This document shows positions 1-13,581 of a stretch of 64,000 bases of DNA, in pieces. The position numbers and the translations under genes were made by a program. The notes below the pieces were generated by a model, which ran no database searches, was not told where the DNA came from, and was given only the letters and a program-made list of their open reading frames with translations. This stretch comes from Moniliella sp. 'wahieum'. Lineage: Eukaryota > Basidiomycota > Moniliellomycetes > Moniliellales > Moniliellaceae. The DNA lies in the NCBI GenBank assembly GCA_003971905.1, contig RSEE01000017.1, forward strand, positions 248,001 through 312,000, in the 5' to 3' direction. The first letter of the stretch is position 1, and the number at the start of each line of letters is the position of its first letter.

Positions 1-796
1 GAGTGTATCCGCGCGAAGGAGGCCGGGCGGGAGTGTAAGATCGGGTGGGCAAGGATTGGCCACCGGAGGCTTGCTCGTACAGTCCCGGCGGCAGCGAGGC
101 GGGGATACTGGGGATGGAACCGCTCATGACGCCCTGGATGTAGTACATGGCGATGGTGAAATCAGTCAAATCCAGTGCACCGCGCGAGTGGGTGTCGGCC
201 AACGCCCAGATGTGTCCGAGCTTGTCGAACGGGAGCTTGGACTTGAGGAAGACTTCCTTGGCCTTTGCGCCATCCAGCAGTCCGCCTACGGGGCCGGCGT
301 TTGCAAAGATACGCGCGTAGCGTGACTTGGACGCGGGGCTCAGGTCAATAGCAGCGGCCGGAGTGGCAGCGGCGGCGCGCGGGACGGACATGACGGAGGC
401 CGAACGGGAGGGGGGCTGCTGGACCTGTGGATACACAACGCCGTCGAACACGGGCGGGGCGATGGGGCTCGAGGCGAGGGCAGGGACGATGGCGTGGCCC
501 TGCTGGGCATGGGAGATGAGGCGGAGGGCGGTGCCAAAGCTGCTGGGGTGGGAGGAAGCCGACATTGTCGCTGTCGGCGATGGCCCAGATCTGGCCGAGG
601 ACCGCGGGGGGGAGGCGGGAGGCGGCAAAGAACTTGACGGCCTGGTCGCCCACCAGCACGCCAGACTGGCCTGGATCAGCGAGCGACCAGAGATGGGCAA
701 ACGCGGTGCGCTCGGCCGGGGTGAGTGCCACTGCGCAGGCGGGCGAGGGGCTGTCAGGATCGGATGGGGGGTCGAGGGGGGGCACGTACACGACAT
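1..796 (-). CDS. EDE1: Ede1/Eps15-type EH-domain endocytic scaffold, N-terminal part (cut by left edge)
   Basis: Read on the minus strand, this encodes two EH domains. The first (about 740-560) contains LTPAERTAFAHLWSLADP and then LGQIWAIADSDNVGFL. The second (about 345-140) contains KSRYARIFANAG, LGHIWALADT and LDLTDFTIAMYYIQG. Paired EH domains at the very N-terminus are the arrangement of Ede1/Eps15 proteins, early clathrin-site scaffolds at the plasma membrane that bind NPF motifs in adaptors. The linker between the domains is Pro/Ala/Ser-rich. The gene continues off the left edge, so the third EH domain, coiled coil and UBA expected for Ede1 cannot be checked. The ATG at 796 is one base out of frame with the first EH domain; a short indel or an unrecognised intron in the first codons is likely. 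Another Eps15/Pan1-family member is possible. Confidence 0.85.
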   Translation of the reverse strand, partial: MSCTCPPSTPHPILTAPRPPAQWHSPRPSAPRLPISGRSLIQASLACWWATRPSSSLPPPASPPRSSARSGPSPTATMSASSHPSSFGTALRLISHAQQGHAIVPALASSPIAPPVFDGVVYPQVQQPPSRSASVMSVPRAAAATPAAAIDLSPASKSRYARIFANAGPVGGLLDGAKAKEVFLKSKLPFDKLGHIWALADTHSRGALDLTDFTIAMYYIQGVMSGSIPSIPASLPPGLYEQASGGQSLPTRSYTPARPPSRGYT

Positions 797-1305
797 GAGG
801 GATACCAGTGGCGGGCAGCGGCGAGGGCGGGGGCGGGGGCGAGGACAGCGGCGGGGGCAGTGGCGCGGGAGGGGCGGAGGCAGCCAGATGGAGGCTGAGC
901 TGAACGGGCGCTGGCTGGATGCATCCTTCGAGCGCAGCCAGCGCAGCCAGCAGGCCAGCAGGCGCAGTGCGGGTGCGGCGCCCTGCCAGGCACTGCCCCG
1001 TGCATGCGCCTGCCTGCGCCTGCGCAGCCCCCTTGCGTCATTGGCATCTACGCGCCCCCCGCTTGCGCCGTGCGGCCTGCGTTATGTAAGGTGCCGATCA
1101 TTGTCTGCCCAAGCCATCGTCCGCGGACAGTGTATATACACCAGCGCACCCACACAGCCCACTGCCACTCTCGCGTCTGTTTGCTGCTCCTCCAACTCCA
1201 TTGCATTGCAGGCACCCACCACCACCGGCCACAGCAGGCAGGCAGGCAGGCACTCGTAGTGTACAAGAGGGGCATTTCCGCCGCTCGCAGCCATCCGGCC
1301 CGCAC
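797..1305. promoter_or_regulatory. spacer between NOP1 stop and the EH-protein start
   Basis: About 510 bp with no supported gene. It should hold the promoter of the minus-strand EH-protein gene and the 3' UTR of NOP1. A TATA-like tgtatata lies near 1130-1137. Nothing else stands out. Confidence 0.4.
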
Positions 1306-2321
1306 CTACGCGTGCCGCTGGTACTGCGCCACCAGCATCGCATGGTCACGCTCATACGGCTCCAGCGTCAGCTGCTCCCGTGGCCGGAACATCTCCCCCT
1401 GCAGCTTCTTGACCTCCGACGCAAACACCGCCTCCGCCGGTGCCGTCGAGTCAATGCACGACGCCTTGATGGAAATGACGACATGCCCTTGGTCCTTGAG
1501 GAAGTAGTGCGCATTCAGCGCCACAATACGTGCCTGGTCTGGCTGCGCCACGTCGGCAAAGATCACGTCCACCGTGTCCACCAGCATCCGGTACTTTTGA
1601 GGGTGACGCGCGTCCTCAATAATAGGAATCACATTGGTGCGCTTCTTGGCCATGTTGATCAAATCCCGCCCACTGCGATGCGAAAATTCAACAGCGTACA
1701 CCACACCCGTCGGCCCCACCACGTCGGCCACGTGCGAAACCGACGTTCCGGAAGCAGCTCCCAGATAGAGCACCTTGGCACCAGGCTGGATGTGGATGTG
1801 GTCCAGACCACCGAGGATACCAGCAGCAAGCTTCGAACGGAAAGGGTTCCACACACGGTACTCCACCTTGGCGCCAGGCACACCATCATCTTGAACCACG
1901 TCGACCGAAATGCGCTTCTCGCCATACACCGAATCACCGGGTGCCATGTTCTTGGTCACCAGCAGGTGCTCTTTGCCTTCCGCAATAAACACGCCGGCGT
2001 GACGGTGCGGCTTGACAATCACCTTGCTGCCACCGCGAGCACCCCTCGGGGCGCACCCCGTCCACGAGGAGCACCCCGTCCACCACCGCGAGCGCCACCA
2101 CGTCCGCCACCACGTCCGCCACCAAAGCCACCTATCGATAGAGAAAAGAAAAAAAAAAGTCAGTCAGCCCAGCCCGCAAGAATCTCGTGTGGAGACGCCA
2201 ACATACCACGTCCACCAGGAGCACCACGAGCACCACCACGTCCCCCACGACCAGGGGGTCCGCCACGCCCACCGCGGAATCCACCGCGTCCTCCACCACG
2301 TCCACGGTCACCAAAAGCCAT
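1306..2321 (-). CDS. NOP1: fibrillarin, box C/D snoRNP 2'-O-methyltransferase
   Basis: Fibrillarin is the SAM-dependent methylase of box C/D snoRNPs in the nucleolus; it 2'-O-methylates pre-rRNA. The N-terminus is a Gly/Arg-rich (GAR) domain starting [11 protein letters not shown], followed by the methyltransferase core: [20 protein letters not shown], the SAM-binding loop [17 protein letters not shown], and a standard C-terminus ending [18 protein letters not shown]. Exon 1 is 2207-2321. A GT-AG intron (2132-2206) splits the GAR domain, and exon 2 runs 1306-2131. The frame entering exon 2 fails unless one more C is present in the C run at about 2042-2045, next to the GAR end. With that base the protein would be about 313 aa, normal for fungal fibrillarin. 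Identification is near certain; the frameshift looks technical. Confidence 0.97.
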
Positions 2322-2885
2322 TGTGTCAGATGAAGCAAAGATGTGGTTGGGCTGGGCTAGGGGGTAATGCTGTTTTGCCGTGGACGGTCAAGTCGAACAG
2401 CAGAAATTTTAGTGCTTACGTACAGCTTTCTGTTCCGCCTGTGGGAGAAGCGGAAACTAGCTGGTGGATTTTGAAATGGATCGGTCCGCCCTCAACCGTT
2501 CAACCTCAGCGATAAGTAGGTGCGATAGCTCGGCCATGTATTAAAGCTTGCCTTGGAAGATCTGGAAACGGAAACAGTGGGCGCGTTGATGGTACACTGA
2601 TGGCATCGATGGCACCACTGCCAACTTCGTCCTCCTTCGGTCTCAACATTGAGACCGTTAACCCGCCTTTTTTCAATTCGCACTTTTCATCTGCATCCAG
2701 CCGCAATATAACAATCGTTGATGGAATGCAATGTGCTTGATGTAGCGGGCAAGTGTCTGTTGTGGGGGTGGCCACAAAGCCAGTCGAAGTACAAGATGAA
2801 GCTTTCCGCCTGATGCGAGCAACCTTCCCCACGCAGTACAGGGAGGGAGAGGGATGAGGGGGGGGGGGGGAGGAGGAGACGGGTA
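2322..2885. other. NOP1/MTF1 spacer with a 13-G run
   Basis: No gene seen. It holds the NOP1 promoter and MTF1 3' region. A run of 13 G lies at 2858-2870, just past the MTF1 stop. Confidence 0.5.
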
Positions 2886-5037
2886 TCATTCCCCGACGAT
2901 GGTGGTAGCGAAGGTGGCGATCTCCTGTTCGACCGAGGGTGGCTTGAAGGGCCAAATGTCGAAGACGCGAGCCAAAGCGACAAGCTGCGTTGTAGACAAA
3001 TCGCATACCCTTGCGCTCGGATCCACCTCCTCCTCGGGGGAGTGGGCAAACTCAGTATCGCCCTTACCCAGGCGGTACACAATTTCCTCTGCCCCCGGCG
3101 CGACGTGGCGCAGCGAGTCAACAATCGAGTGATTGCGCAGCACGAGCACATTTTTCATCAACCAGTCAAATGTGGGGAACAACGCCACTGGTACTAATGG
3201 ATCTTTGCGCGGAGTGATCGTGACAAAGGCAAGACGCTGTCGGTTCAGCGCCGACGCCGCATTGTCGCTTTGAGGCCCTCCATTGGTCTTGACCAAGCGG
3301 GAATAGGCTCCTTTTCCCACGATCATATGTTCAATGCCATAGATGTGCTCGTAGAGTGGCAGGAACTCATCCCCACGCATGTGGTACTCCACCTGCGCCA
3401 GCGCGTCGGTGATCACATTCACCTTGGATCGGTGATGATTCCCTGGTGTGATCACCAACCGATCTGCCAAGCTCTCGGTTATAATCAGGTGCATCTTGAC
3501 CCTGCCATAGCGGAAAAGCCAGGCACGAGATCCCATGGCTGAAATCATCTGAACCACCAACTGCCCCCAACGTGGTGTTAGGGACCGTCATAAACACTTC
3601 CAAAGGCGAGTCCACTTTCCAATCGGGGGTATCGAACGACATGTGGCTGTCGGATTGTTTTGGAAGGTACGAGGCCCGTGGAGCGCAAGGGATAGTCAAA
3701 TGCTCCGCCCTTTTCCAAATCACTGTACGTGCTCCACTCCCACGCCGAGTAGGGGAACACAGTGAGCCGGCTCCGATCCACCTTGGACGACTCGGGTGCA
3801 TTCTCCAAGCGGACAAGCCAGGCCCAATAGTTCAACGCATCCTCAAGCGCATAGACGTGCTCCACATTGGGGTGGCGGAGAAAGCGCTGAGTGACGGAAC
3901 CTACGCCTGCATAGCCCTCAAGAATGATGCGGGGTGGGCCCTGGTCGAGCTTCATGTAGGAAACGACCTCCTCCACAGTCGAACTGTTGTTGAGGAACAT
4001 GTGGTTCAGCGCATGGAAGGAAGTGTCCCTCTCAAAGCCAAACTCAAACGCCTGGCCCCACTGACCGGTGGAAGATGAGGAAAATCTTGATGGGTCTGAG
4101 CCAATTTTTTCTTGCCTTGAGTGGGCAAGTCCCAAAATACCTTGTGCGTCGCAATGAGTTCTTCCATTCGCTTCTGGCGCTTGCGCAGCCGGGCCTTTGA
4201 GATCCGCGTTCGCCCCAGGAGAAACTGGGTATCAGGGATAGGTGTCATGGGGGGATCATTGGCCACCGCATCCTCATCCCCTGGCGCCTCACCATGATGG
4301 TGCATCTCCGCCATAGCCAACGCTTGAGTGATTGACAAGAGTGACATGCGCGCTGCGTCGAGGCGTGAAGTCTGGGCATCCAACACGTTCTGCCGAAGAA
4401 GTTCCGCATCGTACTCTGGGGGTCTTACGCCAAACGGCACTGAGGAGCGAGTGTGCGTGGTCTCGCTTTCTTGGGATTTCGTGCTAACCGGGGTGATATT
4501 CTGCGCAGCTTCGGAAGGGGGGATGGACTCCGACGGAGCGGGAGGGGATGGTGCTTCGGGAGAGAGGGACGCGTCTTCTTCATCAACTTGCCTTTGGGAA
4601 GAACTGCCGAGAGAGGGCATACGATTTGGATCGCGATTGGACGATGGAGGAGACACCTCCGCCTCCTCAACAGGCTTTTTGCGAGAACGAGGACGACGTG
4701 GCTGTTTAGCAGGCGTCTCGGCATCGGATGCTGGGGGTGCCGGACGCGCATTTCCGCGGGAGCGCTTTTTCGGAACGTTGGCGCTGGATTCATCAGCAGC
4801 ACCAGCTGTAGTAGGAGTCTTTCGGGGCGGGCGGCCGCGTCTTGGACGGGGCGAGGGAGTGTCGGTCACTACATTGGCTTCGCCCTGGAAGCAGGTAGAG
4901 GCGGCACTGAAATGGCGATAAGGAGTTGCAATAAGAGCCCCCGCGGGAGGAAGAGAAGTCTGGGTGGCCAACAGGCTTGGTGCTGCCAGCCGCGGGAGGA
5001 CATAGGCGACACGAGCGGCACGAGCGGCGAGCGCCAT
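2886..5037 (-). CDS. MTF1: mitochondrial transcription factor 1 (rRNA dimethylase-fold specificity factor)
   Basis: The start at 5037 gives a typical mitochondrial presequence: Arg/Ala-rich with no acidic residue in about 50 residues, containing YRHFSAAST. An unusual basic tract follows with an AT-hook-like core (PRPRRGRPPRK, about residues 63-73) and further PKKRSRG and PRRPRSRKK patches. The C-terminal half has the Rossmann SAM loop IILEGYAGVGSVTQRFL, then VYALED and a long helical tail ending IATFATTIVGE, as in the KsgA/Dim1-like factors mtTFB/Mtf1 that open promoters for mitochondrial RNA polymerase. The locus is read in three frames (about 5037-4080, 4135-3578 and 3560-2886), so at least two indels or short introns interrupt it. 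One of them falls in the run of five G (minus strand) near 3567-3571. Yeast Mtf1 is about 340 aa; this one would be near 700 because of the N-terminal extension. A related dimethyladenosine transferase is the alternative. Confidence 0.8.
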
Positions 5038-5334
5038 GCCGAGCGAGAAGATGGTGCTGCTCTGTTGAAGCCAAGTGTCTTAGCAGCGCGGCTGGCACGG
5101 CCTGGCTCGGCTGAAGAAGCCAGCGACGCGACAGCGATTACCTAAGCGGCTATCACGTGTGCGTTCGCTGCCACGACTGCGCAAATATCAAGTACACTGA
5201 ATATACGAACCCCTCTGGTAGCTGGCAGCTGTATCCTACCACACCACTACTGCACCCGGTTCACCTACTATGCAATCGCACATACGTGCAACATGTTCGA
5301 TTACCGAGACTGCCCCCGGATACGACGGGCCTCA

Positions 5335-7649
5335 TCACAGCCGGATCATATCGATCCGACACCGCTCGGCAAAGCGATAGTCGATCTTCTGCCCCTCCTC
5401 GGCCGGCAAGTCCTGCATGGGCGCAACAGTCACCTCGGCAAAATACCCCCCCCGGTCGCCCGTCCTGCCTCCCAAGCGACCTGGGTTGAGGCAGACGGTC
5501 GGAAGCACTTCCTTGACCGATGGCGGCAGAGTTGACGGAAGTACCAACAGATCCGGCGTAGCGCCCACAAAGTCGGCCAAGTGCATGTGAGCAATGTCCA
5601 CCGCCAGCGGCATCTCCCCTTCTTCCGGAGCGGACGGTGTGATGGGGTAAAAGTTGCGTTGCGAGATGACATGCAGGAAGGAACGGAGGATCGGGTCGCG
5701 CGTCGTCTTGGAAGTAGGCAAGGGCGTCTTCGAAGGCAAAGTGACCATCATTTCCTGACTGCACAGATCGCGCAGTACATCGGCCGTGCTCAGGCCCAAA
5801 AGGCATTCGTTGATCCACAACCCGCACGGATTGGGAAGGAGGACCAGACGGCGGTCCTCAAAGAGACCATGGTGCACGTCAAACATACCTTCCTCGGTGG
5901 ACGTCTCCTTCGACAGAGCTGGCTGAGGATAGGCAACGTGGGAACTAATATAGTCATCGGTGCTGGCGACGATGGCGATCCTGAGGGTGGGGATCGAAGC
6001 TAGTAGCGTCTTGAGCCGCCCCGAGAACCGGCTGCGGATAATTTCTTCCGGGAATGCCTCAGGGTCCTCCTCCAGCGCTTTGTGTTCCCGCGACAAGATC
6101 GGACCCAGCAAGACCAACACATCGGGCGCAGTTTGAACAACATACTGAGCCAGCTGGGCCAGAGGTTGGAACAAAAGGTCCGAGGCTGAAGTGAACGGTC
6201 CAGCCGCCACAATCACTTTGAGCGGCTGGCCATTCATGCTCTTGGGGCTGAGCTGATACTTGCGCAACTTCTTGACTTCTTCTTTTCCTGCGGGTAGCCG
6301 AGGAGGCAAGAGGACCTCCGACACGACAAAACCCAAATCGCCCGACCCGGATCCGGTACCATTCCGCCCTCGAAGTCCGACAAGCATGCCGGGGAAGAAG
6401 CTGACATGGTCAGTGCGCTCCAAGCCATCGTCCTCATCCCCTGGCTGACTTCCTGGAGCGGGAGGCGCAGAGCGCACTTGGCATCCCATAGCAAACGAAA
6501 GTTTGACCCGATCCCCATCCCCCGTTCGCTTGCTCACCTCCAGTCCCATTCCCATGTCCGCCAGCTTGGGAACCCCCGTCTCGAGCCAGTCAGCGGCACC
6601 ATCATCCTCCCCTTGCTCTGCCCGCTTGGCCAAGTTGCGCACCTCCCCCGGCGAGTCAACCAAAGGCACAATTCGCCCCACAGTGTATACGTCCTGTTGG
6701 GTCTGGACACTGGGATCTTGAAACACGCTAGGACTATCCAGGTTGTAGTACTCAGCCAGCACAACCGCCATCTGCTCAATATTGTCGTCCAGCACTGGAA
6801 ATGGGAGGCAGGCAGGTCAGTGCCTGGGAGAGGATGGGGAGAAAACACATACCCGAGGTGACCGCTTTCTTGGGTGTGAACATGTACCGGTAGTTCCACT
6901 GGTCCGGATCAACAGCGAAAGAGAAAAATGCCTTGCCCTTGTGGACACTGGGATCAACGTGATTGTCGAGGTAAGAGTTAAAGCTCAAGTTGGGCAAGGG
7001 GGAGAAGGGGTGTGGGTGTAGCTGTTGTCGGCACGGGACTTTGCTTGGGCCACTTGCTGCTTGGTAGGGAGAGACTGAATATTCTGTGTGTTGACCTGCT
7101 TGATGGTGGCGGTCAAGTCATCAGTCTTCCCAGCGCCGGAGCGTGAAGGAGTGGTGGGCTCGGGCTGCCCAGCAAAGTCCGACCAATCGTCATCCATGTC
7201 CATAGACACATCGCCCGAGACCCTACGAGCTTGCTGACGGCCGGGGGTGGTGCCAGGGATGCTGCTCAGCCTGCGGGATGGAAGGAAGGGAGTGGGGAGG
7301 GGGGCGGGGTTAGTGACCACGTCGATGGGTAGACGAAGACGACATACAAACTACTTTTGCCGCGGCGGGTGGTGGAGAGGACATTGCGAGGCGTGGCGCG
7401 CGGAGTGATTTGGTCGGCGGCCGAAGCAAGGCTCTGACGAAATGCGTCGATGTTCTTGGGGTTAAAATCGAGCATGGCATTGTCCATGCTGAATGCTTCC
7501 CACTTGAAAAAGAGGTCTTCAGCGCTGAGGGCATGGGAGGTGCACAGCTGTGCCACAGCCGACAAGGCATCGCGGGCGTCGTCGGAAGAGAGAAGACCAA
7601 GCTGCTGGGAGAACGTTGATCCGAGTTGGCGCTGGAGTGGGTCCGTCAT
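5335..7649 (-). CDS. POL12: DNA polymerase alpha-primase subunit B
   Basis: Subunit B of the polymerase alpha-primase complex tethers the catalytic subunit and acts in replication initiation. The ATG at 7649 opens the small helical N-terminal domain (MTDPLQRQLGSTFSQQLGLL). An acidic linker follows (MDMDDDWSDFAGQ). Then comes the conserved entry to the OB fold (NYRYMFTPKKA, LDDNIEQMAVVLAEYY) and the inactive phosphoesterase domain (LKVIVAAGPFTSASDLLFQP, LVLLGPILSREHKALEEDP, LVLLPNPCGLWINE), ending RCRIDMIRL. The intron at 7271-7347 has good GT-AG ends; others lie near 6990-7030 and 6785-6855. The last exon is a single open frame of more than 1.4 kb. The size (about 650 aa) suits the family. 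The gene is head-to-tail with HGH1 upstream and MTF1 downstream. Confidence 0.95.
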
Positions 7650-8026
7650 CTCAGAGACGATACCAGGCTGGTGGTGGGGCGGTGGTGGTGGTGGTGATGG
7701 GGAAGACAGAACGGCGGGGGTTGGGTTGGCTGGCACGTCGCGTCGACATCGCGCTTCTGACGCGACGCGCATTGGCGTCGTTTCAATTTCACTTGCGTGG
7801 CCGCGATTTCGCTTCTTCCAAGCATCCCACCTGTGATTGACACCTGCGACTAAATGATACACGGGGTGCGGGCCAGCTTATATTCAACTCACCCTCTCGG
7901 CTCTATTCGCCTCCATTCCCACTTGTGTGGCTCCTCGGGCCTCTAGTCGCAGCTGAGCTCGCAAGGATATGCATACAGAGTAGGAACAAGGGCAAGGGGA
8001 ATCCAGAATGGAACTAGCAAATGCAC
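7650..8026. promoter_or_regulatory. POL12 upstream region
   Basis: A 377-bp spacer between the HGH1 stop and the POL12 start, with no gene. The part next to the ATG encodes a (GGT/GTG)n-rich stretch around 7670-7700. I see no clear TATA box. Confidence 0.4.
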
Positions 8027-9659
8027 TTAGATCTCCTCAATAACCAGGTCGGGATCATACTCCTCTTCCTCCTCAGCTTCGGCTGGCCGCTTGGCTGGTG
8101 TGACCTGTGGCGCCTCGCCGGCATCATCATCCAGGTCTTTGAGCGTAGCCTCTCTCGTCGCGCTTCAGAATGTTGACCAAGCGGACAACGGCTTCGGTAA
8201 TGCGTTCATCCTCTTCACGCAGATGGGCCTCACGGACCACAATGTACACCCCGCGATGACGCAGACACTCCCGTCCATACAAGGTCGTGCATAACAGCAA
8301 GAGCGACTCGACCAGCATCAACCGCAGCGCCGGATCCCGTTCTCTCTCCTTGTCCTCCGAAGGGAATTGGCACGACTCGGGCAACGATTCTTGGTCTTCC
8401 ATGTCCAATTCGGCCACCTCCTTCCCATTCACCAGTGGGATCAAAAGTGAGGGCAAAAGATCCAGTCCGGCAGAAGGCCGTTTGACCGACGCCAAAGCCT
8501 GGACATGAGCTCCTTTCCCTTCGGGAATGTGGGTGGGCGGGGCAATGAGCAGCCTGTGTTCTGCCTTGAGGAATAGGATTTCTATCACACCGAGATTAGC
8601 GCAAGAAAGGCCCACGTGAGAAGGAAATACGTACTTGAGCGTGCTCACCACGCCACCTCGCCGGATCAAGTCGGGGTGCTCAGTGTAGATCATGATCCGG
8701 GCAATGGCGTAAGACGCAGAAGGGATGTTCCCCTCAGAAGCAATGAGTGCCAAATTCTCGGCATCAGCGGTAGCGTGGGTGGGTTCAACAAACCAAGAAC
8801 GGCCCTTGGGGACAATGGAAACATTGGCAAATACGCTCGCGAGGAAGTTGCAATTGGACTTGCGCTCGAGCTTCGGCCTGCCGTCAGGGCCAATCTCGGG
8901 TTTGGGGGCCTCTCCATTGTTGGCATCCTTTTGTGCCTTTTCCACCCGTGTCTTCATCTCTTCGAGGGACGAGGCATTGCTGGCGACTGCTGCCCCTCCT
9001 CAAACGCATCTAGAAGACGGTTGAGCGCTGGAACAAGTTTCTTGGCCTCCTCTTCTTGTTTCCGCGCTTGAGCGGCCAAGCGAGACGCGCGCTCTTGCAT
9101 CTCAGCCTTCTTGGCCTCAAAGTCGGGAGCGTTGGGGTCGGCATCCATGGCGCCCATGAGAGATTGGATGTCAGCTTGTTGAACAAACTGGTAGAAAGGC
9201 GCCTGCGGCACCTGCAGGTTGAGCAGGTCCCCTGAGACTTTGTCGTCCTGGGTTAAGTTGGACAACAGCATACACGCCAAATCGGCCAGCAGGGACACGG
9301 GATCGGCAATGTATGTGACGAGGAAGGTGAGGAACTCCTTGTCCCCGATTCGCGTCCTCAGCCCTGGTTCGTCTGCCAAATTGATGAGCGTGGAGAATGC
9401 GGGATGGGCAGCCATGGGCTGGTCCTTGCACAGCGCCTTGAGGTCCTCGATCTGGTCCACAGGGCGGTGGTTGCGCCCAACCAAGATGCCACGGCCATTG
9501 GGCGCCGAAAGGGTGTTGGGCGCGGCAGTGAGCAGCTTGCGGAAGGGACTGTCTTTGGCAAAAGCCGGCAACATGCTCGACAGCCATTTGGCGGGCAGTG
9601 TTGTTCGGGTCAGAGAGGAAGGTGAGGAGCTCGAGAGCCACCTTGGTGTTGGCATCCAT
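8027..9659 (-). CDS. HGH1: HGH1 armadillo-repeat factor for eEF2 folding
   Basis: Hgh1/FAM203 is a cytosolic armadillo-repeat co-chaperone that helps elongation factor 2 fold with Hsp90 and TRiC. The ATG at 9659 gives MDANTKVALELLTFLSD. Conserved blocks follow: HPAFSTLINLADEPG, LADLACMLLSNLTQDDK, then the signature NCNFLASVFANVSIVPKGR and VRLVNILKRDER, and an acidic tail ending EYDPDLVIEEI with TAA at 8027-8029. A 53-nt intron with good ends lies at 8582-8634. Three frame breaks occur. Near 9570 there is one base too many. Near 8998 one G is missing from a G4 run (minus strand). Near 8150 the reading switches to the acidic tail. All three occur where homology continues across the break, so I treat the gene as intact biologically. 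Confidence 0.92.
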
Positions 9660-10088
9660 GATGGGCAGCTAGGACGAGGGGCGGTGGGGTGGGGAGGAAC
9701 GGCGGGAAGCGGAGCGGTCGTCCCTTAGGCTCATGCGAAGCAGGAGGGGCAAGACATCCACTGCTGCATGACGTCGGTCGCCTTCGCTGGGCTTCAAATT
9801 TTTCGTCCGCATGGGCTTCAGGGCCTCAGAGCCTCAGCATGCATATAAGGTGCCTGCCTATTCCACAACGCCCAAGGCCCGCTGTTCAGTATTTCATTTC
9901 CGCGCTTAGCTCAGCCCAAGGCCCCTGCCTCGCTCCCATGTCAGATTCAGAGGAGGAATGCTCCCACTTCCGCTCCGTAGCTCCGCCGCGCCAATCCACC
10001 ACGGCCTGCCAGCCCAGCCCACCAAGTTATCCGACTGCCGGACTAGCGTCTTCTCCTGCATCTGAACCCGCCCTCGTTGTCTGCCACG
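9660..10088. promoter_or_regulatory. divergent promoter between HGH1 and ARL2
   Basis: HGH1 (minus) and ARL2 (plus) start 429 bp apart and must share this spacer. A TATAAG lies at 9844-9849 on the plus strand, about 240 bp before the ARL2 ATG. It is preceded at 9815-9838 by GGGCCTCAGAGCCTCAG, a CCTCAG motif that recurs in other spacers of this window. Confidence 0.5.
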
Positions 10089-11040
10089 ATGGGCTTGCTC
10101 ACCATCATCCGCAAGAACAAGCGTAGGTGCCCTCCCTTGCGTTCTGCTGTTGTGCAGCATACTGATTCGCTCCTCCAGTCAAGGAGCGCGAGTTTCGCAT
10201 CCTCTTCCTTGGTCTCGACAATGCTGGCAAGTCGACCATCATCAAGAAGATCAATGGCGAGCCCATCGACTCGATCAGTCCCACCCTTGGCTTCAGCATC
10301 AAAACGTTTCTGCACAGGGGGTGCGTTTTGGCCCCCCCCTTCCTCTTCATGCCTAACCAACCTATGTTTTGCTTTCACCAGATACACCCTCAACGTTTGT
10401 ATGTCGCTCTCCTTCGCATGCGCCTGGGTTACTGACGAGCGCAGGGGACGTGGGTGGACAACGAACGTTGCGTCCGTACTGGCGCAAACTACTTTGAGCG
10501 CACCGACGATGCGTCGTGTGGTTGTGTGGACAGCAACGATGTGGACCGGATTGCAGATTGTCGACACGAGTTCCAAAGTCTTTTGAGCGAGGAGGTACGT
10601 GCCCCTTCCGCCCTCCCCCCCCTTTGCTTTGCTGTTCTAATCCACTCTGGGCCCCCGCGACTGGCAGGTGCGTCGATCCTTGTGTTTGCCAACAAACAGG
10701 ACATAGCAGGCGCGCTGAGTAGTGACCAGATCCGCCAAGTACGTTTTCTGTCCTGCTCCTCAGTCCCAACGCTAACCTTCTGTCGGTCCCTCGACCCCAG
10801 CTCCTCGGGCTGGACGAGATCAAGTCCCATGCCTGGCGCATCCAGCCCTGCAGTGCCGTGACGGGGGACAATTTGCTCAAGGGGTTTGACTGGATGATTG
10901 ACAATGTAGCCTCGCGCGTGTACTATTTTGGTGCCGCTCGCTCTGGCACCGTCGAGCCAGGCTCCCACGCCCGCCCCGTGCCCGCCCCGGCACCCCCGGC
11001 CCCCTTGCCCCGCTCCTTGAATCATCGCTCCTGTACATGT
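10089..11040 (+). CDS. ARL2: ARL2 small GTPase (tubulin-folding regulator)
   Basis: The start [11 protein letters not shown] is the usual N-terminus of Arl2, the Arf-like GTPase that works with tubulin cofactors and in microtubule biogenesis. The P-loop reads [15 protein letters not shown], switch 1 [10 protein letters not shown], switch 2 [14 protein letters not shown], the guanine motif [18 protein letters not shown], and the G5 motif [16 protein letters not shown]. Introns with GT-AG ends run 10321-10381 and 10399-10444; others begin at 10595 and about 10739. The exon from 10445 carries about four one- or two-base indels within 60 bp (around 10485-10535) that scramble the segment after YWR, although the protein homology continues through them. 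The acceptor before the segment [15 protein letters not shown] also lacks AG, which is probably the same problem. The C-terminus after RVYYFGA is uncertain; the family length is about 184 aa, so the true stop is probably near 10940-11040. Confidence 0.9.
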
Positions 11041-11368
11041 AAGCTCAGGGCTTTCTCCCATGCAGTCGTCGCCCCAAAATGTGAGATAGTTCAATGGGGC
11101 TCCAGGGTGCCATGGCTAGATCACCACGTATTGAGCTCCATCAAGGGTTTCTTGATCGTCCGGCTGCCAACTGTTCCTCCACCTTGTCTCTGGTCAATAG
11201 AATCGCCGGTACCACTCTCGGTGGTTGGTCCGGCAGACCCGAATCAAGCCGATGGACAAGCAAGCCGCTGTGGGCGAGGGCCACACAGGCATCTTCGGGA
11301 CGCAAATTGCACGCGCTCGCTAAGCACTGGTGTCGTCTCCACCGTCGTCAGCGGGGCCGGCTCGGCAG

Positions 11369-13581
<2,213 letters not shown>

